Shown: one piece after another, positions 38,301 through 53,300 of the stretch
Layout: every line of letters starts with the position of its first letter
Numbering within the stretch: position 1 is the stretch's first letter
Source: Lamellibrachia satsuma
Taxonomy: Eukaryota; Annelida; Polychaeta; Sabellida; Siboglinidae
Direction: 5' to 3'
Assembly (NCBI GenBank): GCA_033239005.1
Contig: BSQZ01000015.1
Coordinates: 4,056,001-4,120,000 of the forward strand
DNA: 64,000 bases
The notes under the pieces: generated by a model
The model's database searches: none
The model's input: the letters and a program-made list of their open reading frames with translations, nothing else
Told to the model about the DNA's origin: nothing
Translations under genes and position numbers: made by a program

Positions 38301-41300
38301 GTGACTTTTCATGACATTAGCTATGGTCTGTGAAATTACAAGAAAAGCATATCCAATGACTTTTGCTGCAGTGACATATGCTACAGTTTAAATCCAATAT
38401 CAAATAACTTCTTTTGAAGCTGGAGATTACCTTATTTGTAGTTATATTATAAATTCAGACAAAAACAGACCAAGTCTTTGTTGTATGAACAATCGAAACA
38501 AGCCAGGACATGCTTAGCAAAAAATTTATGGTGCAGCGTACATGTTACAGCACCAAGGTATCACAAACTGCTCCTTAACAAATTAAATGAATTGTCTGTA
38601 TTTTCGGTGGTAACTCGAGAGTGGTTGAACTCAACAACTGCAGGCAACATACCTGGTAGAGAATCACAGAGACATGTGTGAATGTCACAAACGACTTACT
38701 TTCATTGTTTAGATGTGTCACAACCTTGTCAAGTACATCAGCCAGAGCTGTCTTGTTGGAAAATGTCACGTTCATCTTCCCAAACAACTCAAAGATATAC
38801 CTGCAAGCAGCGTTATAACTACAAATAAGGTAATCTTCTTGTTTCAATTGTTCATGCAACAAAGACTTGGTCTGTTTTTGTCTGTATTTATAATATAACT
38901 ATACTTAAGATATTTCTTAGTCTAATTCTGACTGATTGCTTCATCCACCCCTGACCCGGGTCCAGTCACATAACCTCCCAAATCCCCGGGTTGACAGTGG
39001 AAGTGGGAAAAGAACAAGTGTATGGAATTAAAGTGGGGGAAGCAAGTGTAGAGGTTGAAATAGAGGAATAGGAAATGTAGGGGTTGAAACAGATAAATAT
39101 GAAGCACAGGGGTTTAAATGGAGGAATAGGAAGTATATGGTATTGAAGTAAGTGTATGTGTTGAAATAGAGAAAGGGCAAGTGTAGGGGTTGAAATAGCA
39201 GAATGGACAAGTGTAGGGGTTGAAATAGAGGAATAGCAAGTGTAGGGGTTGAAATAGAGGAATGGGCAAGTGTAGGGGTTGAAATAGAGAAAGGGCAAGT
39301 GTAGGGGTTGAAATAGCAGAATGGACAAGTGTAGGGGTTGAAATAGAGGAATAGCAAGTGTAGGGGTTGAAATAGAGGAATAACAAGTGTAGGGGTTGAA
39401 ATAGAGGAATAGCAAGTGTAGGGGTTGAAATAGAGGAATAACAAGTGTAGGGGTTAAAATAGAGGAATAACAAGTGTAGGGGTTGAAATAGAGGAATAAC
39501 AAGTGTAGGGGTTGAAATAGAGGAATGGTAAGCGTAGGGTTGAAACAGGGGAATGGCAAGTGTAGGAATTTACATAGATGAACAGTAAATGTAGGGATTG
39601 AAATAAAAGTACAGTAAGTGTAGGGTTGAAATAATGAAAGAGCAAGTGTAGGGTTGAAATAGAGGAACAGTAAGTGTATGGGTTGAAATAGAGGAATAGC
39701 AAGTGTAGGGCTTGAAATAGAGGTACAGTAAGTGTAGGGGTTGAAATAGTGGAACAGTAAGTGTAGGGGTTGAAAAAGAGGAAGAGCAAGTGTATGGGTT
39801 GAAATAGAGGATTAGCAAGTGTAGGGCTTGAAATAGAGGTACAGTAAGTGTAGGGGTTGAAATAGTGGAACAGTAAGTGTAGGGGTTGAAATAGAGGAAT
39901 AGCAAGTGTAGGGGTTGAAATAGTGGAACAGTAAGTGTAGGGGTTGACATAGAGGAAGAGCAAGTGTAGGGGTTGAAATAGAGGAACAGTAAGTGTAGGG
40001 GTTGAAATAGAGGAACAGCGAGTGTAGGGGTTGAAATAGAGGAATAGCAAGTGTAGGGGTTGAAATAGAGGAGTAGCAAGTGTAGGGGTTGATATAGAGG
40101 AGTAGCAAGTATAGGGGTTGAAATAGAAGAATAGCAAGTGTAGGGGTTGAAATAGAAGAATAGCAAGTGTAGGGGTTGAAATAGAGGAACATCAATTGTA
40201 GGGGTTGAAACAGAGGAATAGCAAGTATAGGGGTTGAAATAGAGGAAGAGCAAGTGTAGGGGTTGAAATAGAGGAACAGCAATTGTAGGGGTTGAAATAG
40301 AGGAATAGCAAGTGTAGGGGTTGAAATAGAGGAACAGCAAGTGTAGGGGTTGAAATAGAGGAATAGCAAGTGTAGGGGTTGATATAGAGGAGTAGCAAGT
40401 ATAGGGGTTGAAATAGAAGAATAGCAAGTGTAGGGGTTGAAATAGAGGAACAGCAATTGTAGGGGTTGAAATAGAGGAATAGCAAGTGTAGGGGTTGAAA
40501 TAGAGGAACAGCAAGTGTAGGGGTTGAAATAGAGGAATAGCAAGTGTAGGGGTTGAAATAGAAGAATAGCAAGTGTAGGGGTTGAAATAGAGGAACAGCA
40601 ATTGTAGGGGTTGAAACAGAGGAACAATAAGTGTAGGGGTTGACATAGAGGAGCAGTAAGTGTAGGGTTGAAACAGAGGAACAGTAAGTCTAGGGGTTGA
40701 AACAGAGGAACAGTAAGTGTATGGGTTGAAACAGAGGAACAGTAAGTGTAGGGGTTGAAATAGAGGAAGAGCAAGTGTAGGGTTGAAATAGAGGAATAGC
40801 AAGTGTAGGGGTTGAAATAGAAGAATAGCAAGTGTAGGGGTTGAAATAGAGGAACAGCAATTGTAGGGGTTGAAACAGAGGAACAATAAGTGTAGGGTTG
40901 AAACGGAGGAACAGCAAATGTAGGGGTTGAAATAGAGGAACAGTAAGTGTATGGTTGAAACAGAGGAAGGATAAGTGTAGATAAAATATTGATAATAATG
41001 AAAACTAACATAATGCACACAACAGTGTGTGAGCCGTGCCACAGACCTGCCTGGCTTGGTGATGCCATCGCCATTGTTGGGCAGCGAGATTCTGTCCAGT
41101 AGCTGCTCCAGACAGTGCAACTGACCTGGTGACACAAACCATAGTGACATGTCATGTGTGTCAAACCAAGCAGCCTGGTGACATGTCACACTCCAATTAT
41201 TATGTTCACCTAGGCAACTTGGTGATATAAATAAAATACTAAAAAAAGCATTAAGATACCTTATCAATCACAGGCATAATTTTAGTTGATCTCCTCTGTA

Positions 41301-44300
41301 TGCGTTCAAGCATATCTATATCCTTCTTATGATATGGTCTCCATGCTTGTATACAGTAATCTAAATGAGGTCTAACTATTGCTCTACACAGAGGTATAAT
41401 TTGCTTTTTTCCTTGTATGTTATGTTTCTTCGAATCAACCCAAGAATTTGATTACCCTTTGAAGCTGCAATACCACACTGCTCTGAAACTTTCATATCAG
41501 TGCTTATTGTAACTCCTAAGTCCTTTTCTTTTACAGTAGTACCCAGAACAGTATCTCCCATTGTATAGTTTACATCCAAGTTCCTATGTCCTGTATGTAG
41601 GCATTTATATTTCCCAAAATTTAACAATGTCTGCTATTTCTCAGACCATTTCACTTATCTGTCTAGATCGTTTTGTAAATGTTGTTTATCACCATCAGTG
41701 TTAACCTTTCTAAATACTTTTGTGTCATCCGCAAATTTCAGTACGTTACTTGTTATATTGTCGTCCAAGTCATTGATATATATTAAGAATAATAAAGGTC
41801 CTAATACCGATCCTTGTGGTACCCCATTCAAAACTGATTTCCAGTTTGAAACTTTTCCATCTACTACAACATGTTGTCTTCTGTCAGTCAGCCATTGTTC
41901 TATCCAGTCAATTATGCCATCCCCGATACCATGGGCTTTTAATTTAAGTAGTAATCTTTAATGTGGCACTTCGTCAAAAGCTTTCTGAAAATCTAAGTAG
42001 ATAATATCTACTGGTGATCCCTCGTCTATCCACTAAGTGATTTCTTCAAAAAACATAACATATTTGTTAACCACGCTTTTAGGAATCCATGTTGAGATGA
42101 ATTTAATAATTTATGCTTAACAAGGAAGTCCACCACATGGTATATTATACTGTCTTGTCACCAATCATATGCAAGTGCTTTTTTCTGTGTATTATGTTGT
42201 GTTCAAATTTGCTTACATTTGTTAGTACATAATAATGATCACAGAAATGATTGTGGCACAAATTAACAGACATGTGATGCCTAGCTGATGAAGCCATCTG
42301 GTTTGTGAACCCCCACCTTCTCATGTCTTCCCAGATGTCTTATCAGCTGACACAAACATTGAAACAACACGCTTTAGCAGCTAGCTGTGTTGGTTACCTG
42401 GTACCAGTTGGGGATAGAATTGATCAGAAGACAGACCAGTCCAACAGAGGAATGTCCCTGATATTATGGGTCAGCTTCAATGAGCCGTTGTTGGGAAAAG
42501 ATGCTGCCAAATGGCAGAGTATCAATTCTTTACTCTTAAGTTCTGTAGAGTAATCATTACTATGAATTTATTAAACATCTCAATATGAATTCATTCGTGA
42601 AAGAAAAATGCTGTTTAATGCTGACGTAAGCCAGTAAGGCCATTGCTGACAATGGGCGAAAATCGGTGAAGTTCTCGATCCACGAAGCGCGGTTGCTCAT
42701 GAATATCCGAATTGTGTCAGTGTATGGGGATTATCAATAAATTTTCGAAATTGCAAATTTTAATATTTAGAATACGTATTGGAAACTTACTGATTAATAG
42801 TTTATATGGTGCAATGGAGACATTTGCATCATCGTTTTAGATGGCGTTCAAGCGTTATGTGCTCGAAGTGACATTTCATGTCAATGGCCTTGACCTAACC
42901 TATGCCATATGATCATGAACTGCCATGTGATTGGATGATATTAATAGCTTTCGGCCTGACGACTATGCACAGTTTTTGAAATGTCACTAACGGTTGAGCG
43001 CCAGACAGTGGCAGCAGCGGTTTCGGAAAAAAATTTAACAAAAATATATTGCGAAGTAAATAAAAGTAACAAAGTAAAAAGTTGTGTTATTTTAAATAAA
43101 ACTACTTCGTTACAAGTATTTAGTCAAAATTCTACATCGTATATGCCAATTACTTTAAATAACTACTCAACTATTGTAATGAAGTACTTTTACTTCATTA
43201 CATGCCAACCCTTTTTTGACACTGTCCAATCAGAAATACCTTTATGACTGTCAGAAACCCTGCCCTTTTCTGTATCTGCTGTAATCATTACATGATACAT
43301 CCGTGGCAGTAGATATTTGGACTCGACTATTAATGTATGGAATTTATTGGATCTGTAGTCCAGTTGCTATGATGCCAGCAATAAACTTAAAACAGTTGAA
43401 GGGTGTACTTTGCATGATATGAAATGACAATACCTTTTATCTCCAACACATCCTTCAAGTTGAAATCTTCAGCTGAAAATAACATATACATAACAATTAG
43501 ACAGACACTTTATACAAAATTAAGTACACACCCTTTCTATTGTAAGTCTGAATGCCGATATGATTATATGGTAATTACCATGTCAAATATGAATTCTAAT
43601 CTCCTAAGATGTTGCATATTTCAGGGTTTTCTTTCTGCACGCTTTGAAATATTTAGGTTTACAGTACATTTTAATTCCCCAGTTTGAACGAGGCTTCCTG
43701 TTTTCAAATAATATCCCAATCAACTCCGCCCCTTTTTATACTTGTATGATGACCACAAGAAAATAGGTACTTTACCATGTTTTTTCCACTTTAAACAAAT
43801 TGGTATAAAAACAGGATATATCTCATAGGCAACTCAGAAAAAATAGGCTGATTGAAGATTTACAGACTGAAGTGAGTTCATGGCCTAGAAATGAACGGCT
43901 GATTGATGATTTACACAGACTGAAGTCGAGTTCATGACCTAGAAATGAAAGGCAATTTGAAGACTTACATAGATTGAAGTCGGGTTCACTGCCCCACTGA
44001 GCCGACTGTTCCTCCTGCTCAATCATCTCCGTCATCTTCTCCGACAGATCCTTCAGCTCCTGAATCGCTGATCCTATGTCACTAGACGTCAAGTCAAATG
44101 ACGCACTTTCTTCACACATGGACGCCTGCAAACAAATGTAATGTCACTGTGTCACATCACTGTCATTACAAGCGTCAAGATGTGTCCTTTTAAAACAGTT
44201 TCAATAACCACTGCCCTCAAAGACTATTATCACCTCAATCAATTACTGTCCACCAATGTCTATTTCATAATTTCTATATTACATAAATTAAACTTTTACT

Positions 44301-47300
44301 TACAAGCGTAGAACTCAACAGGCTTCCTGCATTTAATAACATTTATGTTCTACTAGGTCTGCGAATTTAAAAGAATTTAATGTGCAATTACATACCATTT
44401 GATATTGTTTATTGCATGATATATTTAACAAACTAAAAATAAATGCGTGAACTTCAAGACATTGTAAAATAACTATAGAACTTAAATTTCCATATCATGC
44501 AATCATTTGCATAATGCAAAATGAATATAACTGCACACATTACTCTTCAATACACTTGCAGAACAGGTATTTCTCATGCAGCAAGCCAAAAATATATGGA
44601 CTTGAGGAATCAAAGAGAATTGTTACTCACCAGATTATGAGCTTCATCAAAGATGATGATGTTTCCTTGCAACTCAACTCCATGTGCTCGACGGGACTGT
44701 ATCAAAGAAACAGAGGTAATATCTTACACACAATACCCAGCCTCGTGGACCAGTAGGGATGTTTCATGATCAACACTGGTGGGTCCACCTGAACACATAT
44801 GGTAGGCACTGAAATTTGCCAAAAATACCATTTAAATTTTTCAAATGTACAAAATATTTGTATTAAATTAAAACTGGTTTATATGTGCGAAACAGTTTTT
44901 TTTAGCAATTATTGTCTACATAATTTGCTGTGTAGATGGTGAGGCACACGGCTGTATAATTTTTTACTTAAAATACCCTAGAATACATCAGCCAAGCCAA
45001 GTCATTCTGTGCAGCTTTTGGCCAGCACATTAGACCCAATATGTGGGGATATGAAGGAAATAGGAGGACAGTGAAGCAGCCTCGCCGCCAGAGGCTCCTG
45101 ATTACCTCATTACCCCCGGCAGATCAACTTGTTGAAATGTTGATTTTTAAGTTGCTGTGTTAACCAATGAAATTGCTAGCTTGAATTTTCGATGCCTTCA
45201 TAGATGAACTTAACCTTAATTGGATGTGCGGACCTGTTGTCACTGGTCAGAGAGGTGATGATAGGCATTTCCTAGAAACACTCTGATGTTTGGGCGTAGG
45301 TGATTCAGCATACATCCGCACATGGTGTGGAATAAACTGATAAATCCACGTTTCAACAGGTCAATCTGCTAGGGGTAGTACCACTACTACTACCTGGCTA
45401 CAAAGGATGCCGCTAAGGAAACGAGGAATGAGTTCTGTAGGTACACTGAAGGGATGCTGAACACACGTAAACAACCAAAAAGTAAGATTGAAACATTTTA
45501 AAATGTAGCACAAAAGTAGAATTTGGATAAACTTTTTCCCACAACCTTGACAAGAGAGAAAAAGCCATAAATTTGATGTATCGACCCAGGTTGATTAAGC
45601 AAGTAATTATTCCACACGAATATGACCCACCTTTGGATCAAGCAGGTAGTTGTAGGGCATAAATATGATGTCGGCTTCCGCTTTCAGTTCCCTGGCCATG
45701 TAGTAGGGGCAGCAGCTACAAGAAATGTCATAATTCATACAGTGTCACCGTATTCTACATTCCCAGGAGGGCTAAACAGAGGTTAATATTCACCGTCAAC
45801 ATAAATATAACAAAACTATGAGTGTATATGTACAGGTGTATGTGTTACTTTAATTTTTGCAAAAGTTTGTCCCACCTTAATACTTTTAAAACCATTATAT
45901 ACCAGTGTAACTCTTTCTAGGTTCTAGCAAATTTCCTCTGATTTGAAGAAAACAATTAAAAACTTTACATTTAACTTAGAGATAACTGTCACCTCTACAT
46001 ACAGCCAACAACATCACTGTCACTCTACCATAAACACAACTGTAATGACATTACATCTAACATACTGTATTCGACCTAATAAGTATGCAGTACGCTTGAA
46101 AAAAATTGGGCCATGGAAAAATGTCAAGGAATCTGTTCTAATAAGCGCACAGCAAAATCTGTTTCTCTAGACAATAAGGTAACTGTTTAACATTAGTGGT
46201 GTCATTTAGTGACTAGTGTAGAGCAACTGAAAAGAGGTTCCAACTGTTAACACCAGTTGGTAAAAATTTTCAGTTGTTCCACACTAGTTAAATCACAATA
46301 ATTATGGATCCTGCTAATTAAAAAAGGGGTGTACGTTAATTAGTGCATGTAGGGGACGGCAGTGTTAGTTGAGCCACCCATGTTTCTCAGGAAACTACAG
46401 CAGTGACAGTTACATGGTACCACCCAGTGATTGAACATGTTATTAGAACATGACTGACGTATAATAGGTTATATTTGTCACAACCGCCAGAACATGTGAG
46501 CTAAAAGTATGTTTTTCGAAACTTTTGGTAATTGTAATTAATGTCTGCTGGTGTGTAAACTATCAATGCATGTGACCAGACTTTTTTACATCACTTCGTG
46601 CATAAATGAGAAGCTAACTAAATAAGCTTAATTGTCGAAACAGGGCTAGTTCAGCCACCCAACACTCAAGGGAGGGTTAGTTGAGCAGTGATTAAAAAAT
46701 GAAGATGAGTGTTCTTTACCCCAAAATACATCAAGGAGTACATTTTTCAAAGTAAATTGGGACATTGGATAGCTAAAAGGCAAATTAGCAGTTAGCTACA
46801 TTGGCTGCAGTTGGCCAATAAGTCTACTTTAATGTTGTGTTGACTTATTAATTAAGCATGTAGACTTGTCATATACGTGTTGTTCCCATTGGGTAGATGA
46901 TTTGGCCGAGTTGTTATGATTTTTTTGTATAATTACACAAATAAAGCATTTACGCAACTTAAACTATACTGTGGCTCAACATACCAGCTTACCAACCCTA
47001 TTTGAATCAGCTATATATAATTATCAGTGCATGCTAGATACATTACCTTGTTATAATATTATCTACTAATAATCACTGTTTATGCGAGTAAAACAATTTT
47101 GACTTATGAATATGATTGCAACCTATACATCAAAAAGAATGAAAAATGTCTCAACTAACACTGTCTTTCCCTACGCTTAACATGTCGAATGCGGTATCTG
47201 AATTTGTTCAAATATTACATCATGACATCCACCTACTCTCGATTCAGAACTGAAAAATGTCTGAAACAAAACAAACTTGCTATCGCCTAAGACTGGTTTG

Positions 47301-50300
47301 TTTGTTTGCATAAGTACACTGAAAGGGCTTCTGAGCAAGTTTATGGTTTAAAATAAAACAAATTAACTCATTTTACCATTTTTGCTAGACTCAAGTAGAT
47401 ACACCTAGTATATATATTGAAAACTGACAAAAGAAATCAACTTTTATCAGGCTTCTTATTTACATTATACAAAACGTTTCAGTTTTTAACCTCACAGATT
47501 GCTATTCAATCTTTGGGTTTCCAAACATAAAGGTGCATAAAAATCTGACTATTCATTTTGAGGTTATGTTTTTCTACCAGATTAGTATATGTTCCTTACT
47601 TGTGTTTCTTCCCCATAGCAACGAGGTCTTCGATGTCCATCAATTGGTTGGAAAAATTGGGTTTTTGTGCTGCAAACATCAAGTGTAAATAAGAGACTCA
47701 ATATTATTGAGTTTGCAGTACGACTACTAAATATATCAGTATGTTCATTTGGAATCTCGTTAAAAAGGTAAGTTCTTATATAGTGTTGTATCCAGTCCTT
47801 GACTCCTTGGGACTGTTCCAAGCACAGTTTACACTCCACACCTGGCAGACTTGTTCATTCAAACAAACTCAACTTCACAAGCATTCAGCCATGCCACAAT
47901 TATTGTGCAAAAACTACCCATTCATTTATATCCGCCACTGTCTGTAGCCAGGTAGTCATTTATACAGCTGAGTGAACTGAGGCAACAGGGAGTGAAAGAA
48001 ATTGTCAAAACTTCTTAACAACAGCAAGAGTAACCCCAGTCCTCTTGAATAATAGTTCGATGTTCTCACCACTGCGCTAATGCGCCCCATTTACACATAA
48101 TTACTTACAACTGAATACGTATATACACATAATCACTTACAACTGATTACGTAGCAGTGCTCTTAACCTCTTATATTGAGGCATGTTCCCTGGTGGGCTC
48201 ATACAGTGTTATGCTGTAAGCTACATTCCTGGAGATGACTCACAGCGAAGAATTCAAGATGCTATTGCTAGTGTTGACAACATACCTTCAACATTGTTGT
48301 AGAAATGACACGTCCGTGCACTGACTTTAGCTCTACACAGGTGCACCTACAACAAAATAGTTTTAATAGAAGTGTTTGGCAAACATATCTTGAGTCTCCA
48401 AATCAACAGCCTAAGGTGCACCTGGTGCACTGTATCCCATTCTTACTGATTTTGGTCTGATATATGTGAAGAATAATTCATTTTTGTCTACAAAGACCAA
48501 TTGTTCTTCACAGAATATAAACCAGAATAAAAATATCTTGTTCTACCTTATTTTCTGTACATAAAATAGTGTATAGAATATTTTGTCATTTATGTGCTTG
48601 GCTCTAGCACCACTCACCCTAACCAACCACCCTAACAATCTACTCCAGACACCTGCAATACCGGAACCTGTTTTCAATGGCAATCAATTTCCAGTGCCAA
48701 ACCAAAACAGATTTACATTCAGCAGTTTTTGTATGTGATATGAGATATTCTAATGAAGGCTGGAATAAAAAAGCAACTTTTCAATACAACACAGAAACAT
48801 AAACTAAATTATCGGGTCACATCATCAGAAAAGAAGGAATTCAACGGGACAAACTTGAGGGAATGGTTGATGGTAAAAGAGGCACAGGAATACCAAGAGT
48901 CACATGAACAGACAACTGCAAGACATGGACGGGGACAGCAATGGCGATCCAAGGTGGCTGATATTCTGAGAGGAGACGGCACCACACGATGACGAGATAT
49001 TATTTTCCTCTCACAACTGTACGGATACACCCCCTAGCTCCTAAGATGACCCACCTTTGCCATGTTGCTGTCCTGTTTCATGATGTGTGGGTGGATGCAC
49101 ATCTGCTCTCTTGAACCCAACACAGACACCTTAAAGCTGCACACAACGACACATCAAGTTGAACACACAATAACACGTCCTGCAATGCAATGCAGAAAGC
49201 CCTGATAAAACTGTCAATTCGGTGGAAGAATATGATATGGACACCCAATATCTGCAGACAGACTCAAGATTATGCGCTGGGAAAAATACTGATAAACTGG
49301 CTTTTTCACAAACTGATTCACCATAAAAATATGATGCTTAATGAGATCATTAAAAAACATGTGCCCATATAACCAGGTTATTCCATAGGAACTCAACCAG
49401 TAATGTTCCTCACACCAATGTTACATGTGGGGTTTGTTACGAGAGCGCTGATTTTGGTGTTAAAATAAAGCCAAGACATGGCCCTATCCACAGATGTCGA
49501 GGAATGCACTCACTGTCTGTAGGCAGTTCTCTTCAGTTCCTGCACTGCCTGGCTCAACTGTGAGTGAGTGCGGGACGCATAGATTATCTTGGGAGAACCT
49601 AAAACAATTGAAACTGTTGATGCCTCTCTAGTCGTCCACATCCACTGTGGCAGTTGTAGTAACTGGGTGGATTTCGTCAAGTCTGGGTGCGAGAAGTCCT
49701 GGGCTGAGGTCCAGGCAGATAGTTTTAGTTTTGAGTGTAGGGGATGCGCAAGGATGAAGGAACTAGAGGTGGTGTTGGAAGAGTTGAGGCTGCTCGTTGT
49801 GGCAATGGTGGGAAGGGAACAGGGGAGTTGTGCCAGTAGTTCCGGTGGGGGAACTGTAGACGATAAAGTGGGGAAAGACACAAGAGATGCTAGGGAGAGC
49901 TCACCTCAGCCTGGGAGGAAGCTGAGAGGAGGGAAGGTGACAGGTCATAGGGAGACAGGACGTAAGGAGACGGGAAGGAAAGGAACGGGAGGGAAGACAA
50001 CCAGAGTGAAGGAGAGGGGAGTAGGGGAGACAGGAGGGAAGGAGAAGGGAGTGGGGGAGACGGGAGGGAAGACAACCGGAGTGAAGGAGAGGGGAGTAGC
50101 GGAGACAGGAGGGAAGGAGAAGGGAGTGGGGGAGACGGGAGGGAAAACAACCGGAGTGAAGGAGAGGGGAGTAGGGGAGACAGGAGGGAAGGAGAAGGGA
50201 GTGGGGGAGACGGAAGGGAAAACAACCAGAGTGAAGGAGAGGGGAGTGGGAGAGACAAGAGCAAAGGAGTGGGAAGTGGGGGAGACAGGAGGGAAGGGGT

Positions 50301-53300
50301 CAGGACAGAATGTGATGGAGGGGATCGAAAGGAAGAGTTATTCTGCAGCAGTGATAGTGGGGGTGAGGAAGAGAGCGAGGGTGTTTGTGGGGGATTCGAT
50401 AGTTAGGAAGACCGACAGAGTCTTAAACAAGGGAGATGATGTGGTGGTCTGCTTGCCTGGAGCCAAAATAGAGGCGATAACTGAGAGGGTAAAAAACATC
50501 GTAGGCTCGGGTAAGGGTGGATCTGTTTTAGTACACATAGGGACAAATTAAGAAAGGGAGGGAGGGTACAACTGCCATAGTTAGGAAATATAGGCAGTTG
50601 GTCAGAACACTAAAACAGACACGGGTTGAGCAGGTAATACTGTCAGGGATTTTACCTGTAATGGGCAGGAGGGGTCACAAATATCGAAATTGTCGGGGGA
50701 TGGCAAATAACATGTTAGTCCAGAGGCTGTGTAAGGAAGAGGAAGTTGGATTTGTGGATTTATGGGGAAGTTTTGTTGGGAGGGCAGATATGTACATGAA
50801 GGATGGGCTTCATTTAAGTGGAAAGGGGGCGGCAGTATTCGCGGACAAACTTTCAGCAGCAGTAGATAGCGACTTGGGTACAATGACAAATATTTTTGGA
50901 AGTAAACATTCTTTAAACTAGAAGTGCAGGGGGGTTACCTAGAGGTGTCTCAAGCAGAACAAGAGGCCACTAGCACAGATAAACCAATATCAAATCATCC
51001 GAAAAACATCTCTGAAAAAGGTTATAGATGCGTATGTTTAAATGCAAGGAGCATAGTAAATAAGAAAAACGAATTAAACATTATGGTAGAAGATATTGAC
51101 CCTCACATAATTGGTATAACTGAATCATGGGCCAACATAGATATAACAGATGCTGAATTATGACTGACAGGATACGTAATGTTTAGGAAAGATCGAATAG
51201 GAAGAAGGGGCGGGGGAGTTATTTTATATGTTAAAGAATCTATTCAGGCTTATGAAATAAAACTAGAAAGGGAAGCAGATTGCGATGAAGCTGTTTGGTG
51301 CAAAATTGTTTCAGGAAATTCAAAATTAACTATTGGATTAGTTTACCGAAGTCCAAACATAAACGAAGAGGACAACACAAAAATAAAAAACGATATAAAG
51401 GAAGTTAGTAAAGGGAAATGTATCATAATAGGAGATTTTAACCATGGACACATACAATGGAATTCTCTAGAGAGCACAGGGATTGAGGATCAACAATTTC
51501 TATGTTTAATCCAGGATAGCTTTCTTACTCAGCACGTACTAGAACCAACCAGGGGAGAAAATATATTAGATATAGTTTTGTCATCACAAAAAGAATTAGT
51601 GGACAATGTAAAAATATTTGAACCATTGGGTAATAGTGACCATAATCAAATACATTTTGACATCAATGTAAAATCAGAAAGTAAAAATAAGAAAACGTAC
51701 AAGAGAAACTTCCACAAAGGTAACTACAAAGATATGAGAAAATACTTAGCACAGCTAGATTGGAATAACATGCTGATGAATAAGACCGCAATTGAATGTT
51801 GGAATATTCTAAAGTATGAAATTGAGAGTATCATCGATAAATTTGTTCCCTTCCGAAAACAAGGAAAACGGTGTAGAAAGAAACACTTGTCAAAAGAGGC
51901 TATTAAAAAAATAATGCTAAAACAAACTATGTGGAGGGTTTATAGGCGTACCAGAAAGGAAGAAGACTATGCAAAATACAAAGAGGCACTTAATGCAGCT
52001 ACAACTGAAATCAGACAATCTAAAAGAAGCTATGAGCAAAAACTGGCATGTAACATAAAAAATGACAGCAAGAGTTTTTATGCATATGTCAGGAGTAAAC
52101 AAAACGTACAAGACAAGGTTGGACCTCTAGAAGATAGTGCTGGAAATATAATATCACAGGGGTTTTTAATGGCGGAAGACCTAAATGGTTACTTCAGTTC
52201 AGTGTTTACCAAAGAAGATATTAGTTCATTAACAGTTGCTGATGCTAAATTTCAGGGGGCTAAATCTGAATATTTAGGACCGTTAGTTGTAACTCCAGAA
52301 TTGGTAGCTAAGAAAATAAAGGCAATGAAGGATAACAAATCACCGGGAGTGGATGGGATTCCTCCAAAATTACTAATGGAAACAGTAGATCAAATCAGTA
52401 TACCACTTGCAAGAGTATTCAACTTGTCAATAAAAGAGGGAGTTGTTCCGTTTGAATGGAAAGAAGCAAACATCATACCATTATTTAAAAAGGGTTCGAG
52501 AAATAAGTCAGAGAATTACAGACCAGTGAGTTTAACGTCAGTGATTTGTAAATTATTAGAAAGGTTAATTAAAGACCATATGGTGGACTTCCTCATTAAG
52601 CATAAATTATTAAATTCATCTCAACATGGATTCCTTAAAGCGAGGTCATGCTTAACAAATATGTTATGTTTTTTGGAAGAAATCACTAAGTGGATAGACG
52701 TGGGATCGCCAGTAGATATTATCTACTTAGATTTTCAGAAAGCTTTTGACAAAGTGCCACATCAAAGATTGCTACTTAAATTAAAAGCCCATGGTATCGG
52801 GGATAGCATAACTGACTGGATAGAACAATGGCTGACTGACAGAAGACAACGAGTTGTAGATGGAGAAGTTTCAAATTGGAAATCGGTTTTGAGTGGGGTA
52901 CCTCAAGGATCAGTATTAGGACCTATATTATTCTTAATTTATATCAATGACTTGGAAGACAGTATAACAAGTAACATACTGAAATTTGCGGATGACACAA
53001 AACTGTTTAGAAAGGTTAATACTGATGGTGATAAACAACATTTACAAAACGATCTAGACAGATTAGTGAAATGGTCTGAGAAATGGCAGATGCTATTCAA
53101 TTTTGGGAAATGTAAATGCCTACATACAGGACATGGGAACTTGAATGTAAACTATAAAATGGGAGATACTGTTCTGGGTACTACTGTAAAAGAAAAGGAC
53201 TTAGGAGTTACAATAAGCGCTGATATGAAAGTTTCAGAGCAGTGTGGTATTGCAGCTTCAAAGGGTAATCAAATTCTTGGATTGATTAGAAGAAGCATAA

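Noticed and set aside
39454..41267. Minus-strand ORFs of 565, 450 and 227 codons
   Set aside because: They are the 29-bp array read in different frames; residues repeat every 29 positions, and the same DNA is open in other frames.
49890..50264. Minus-strand Ser/Pro/Leu ORF
   Set aside because: Antisense of the 75-bp repeat inside LINE ORF1.
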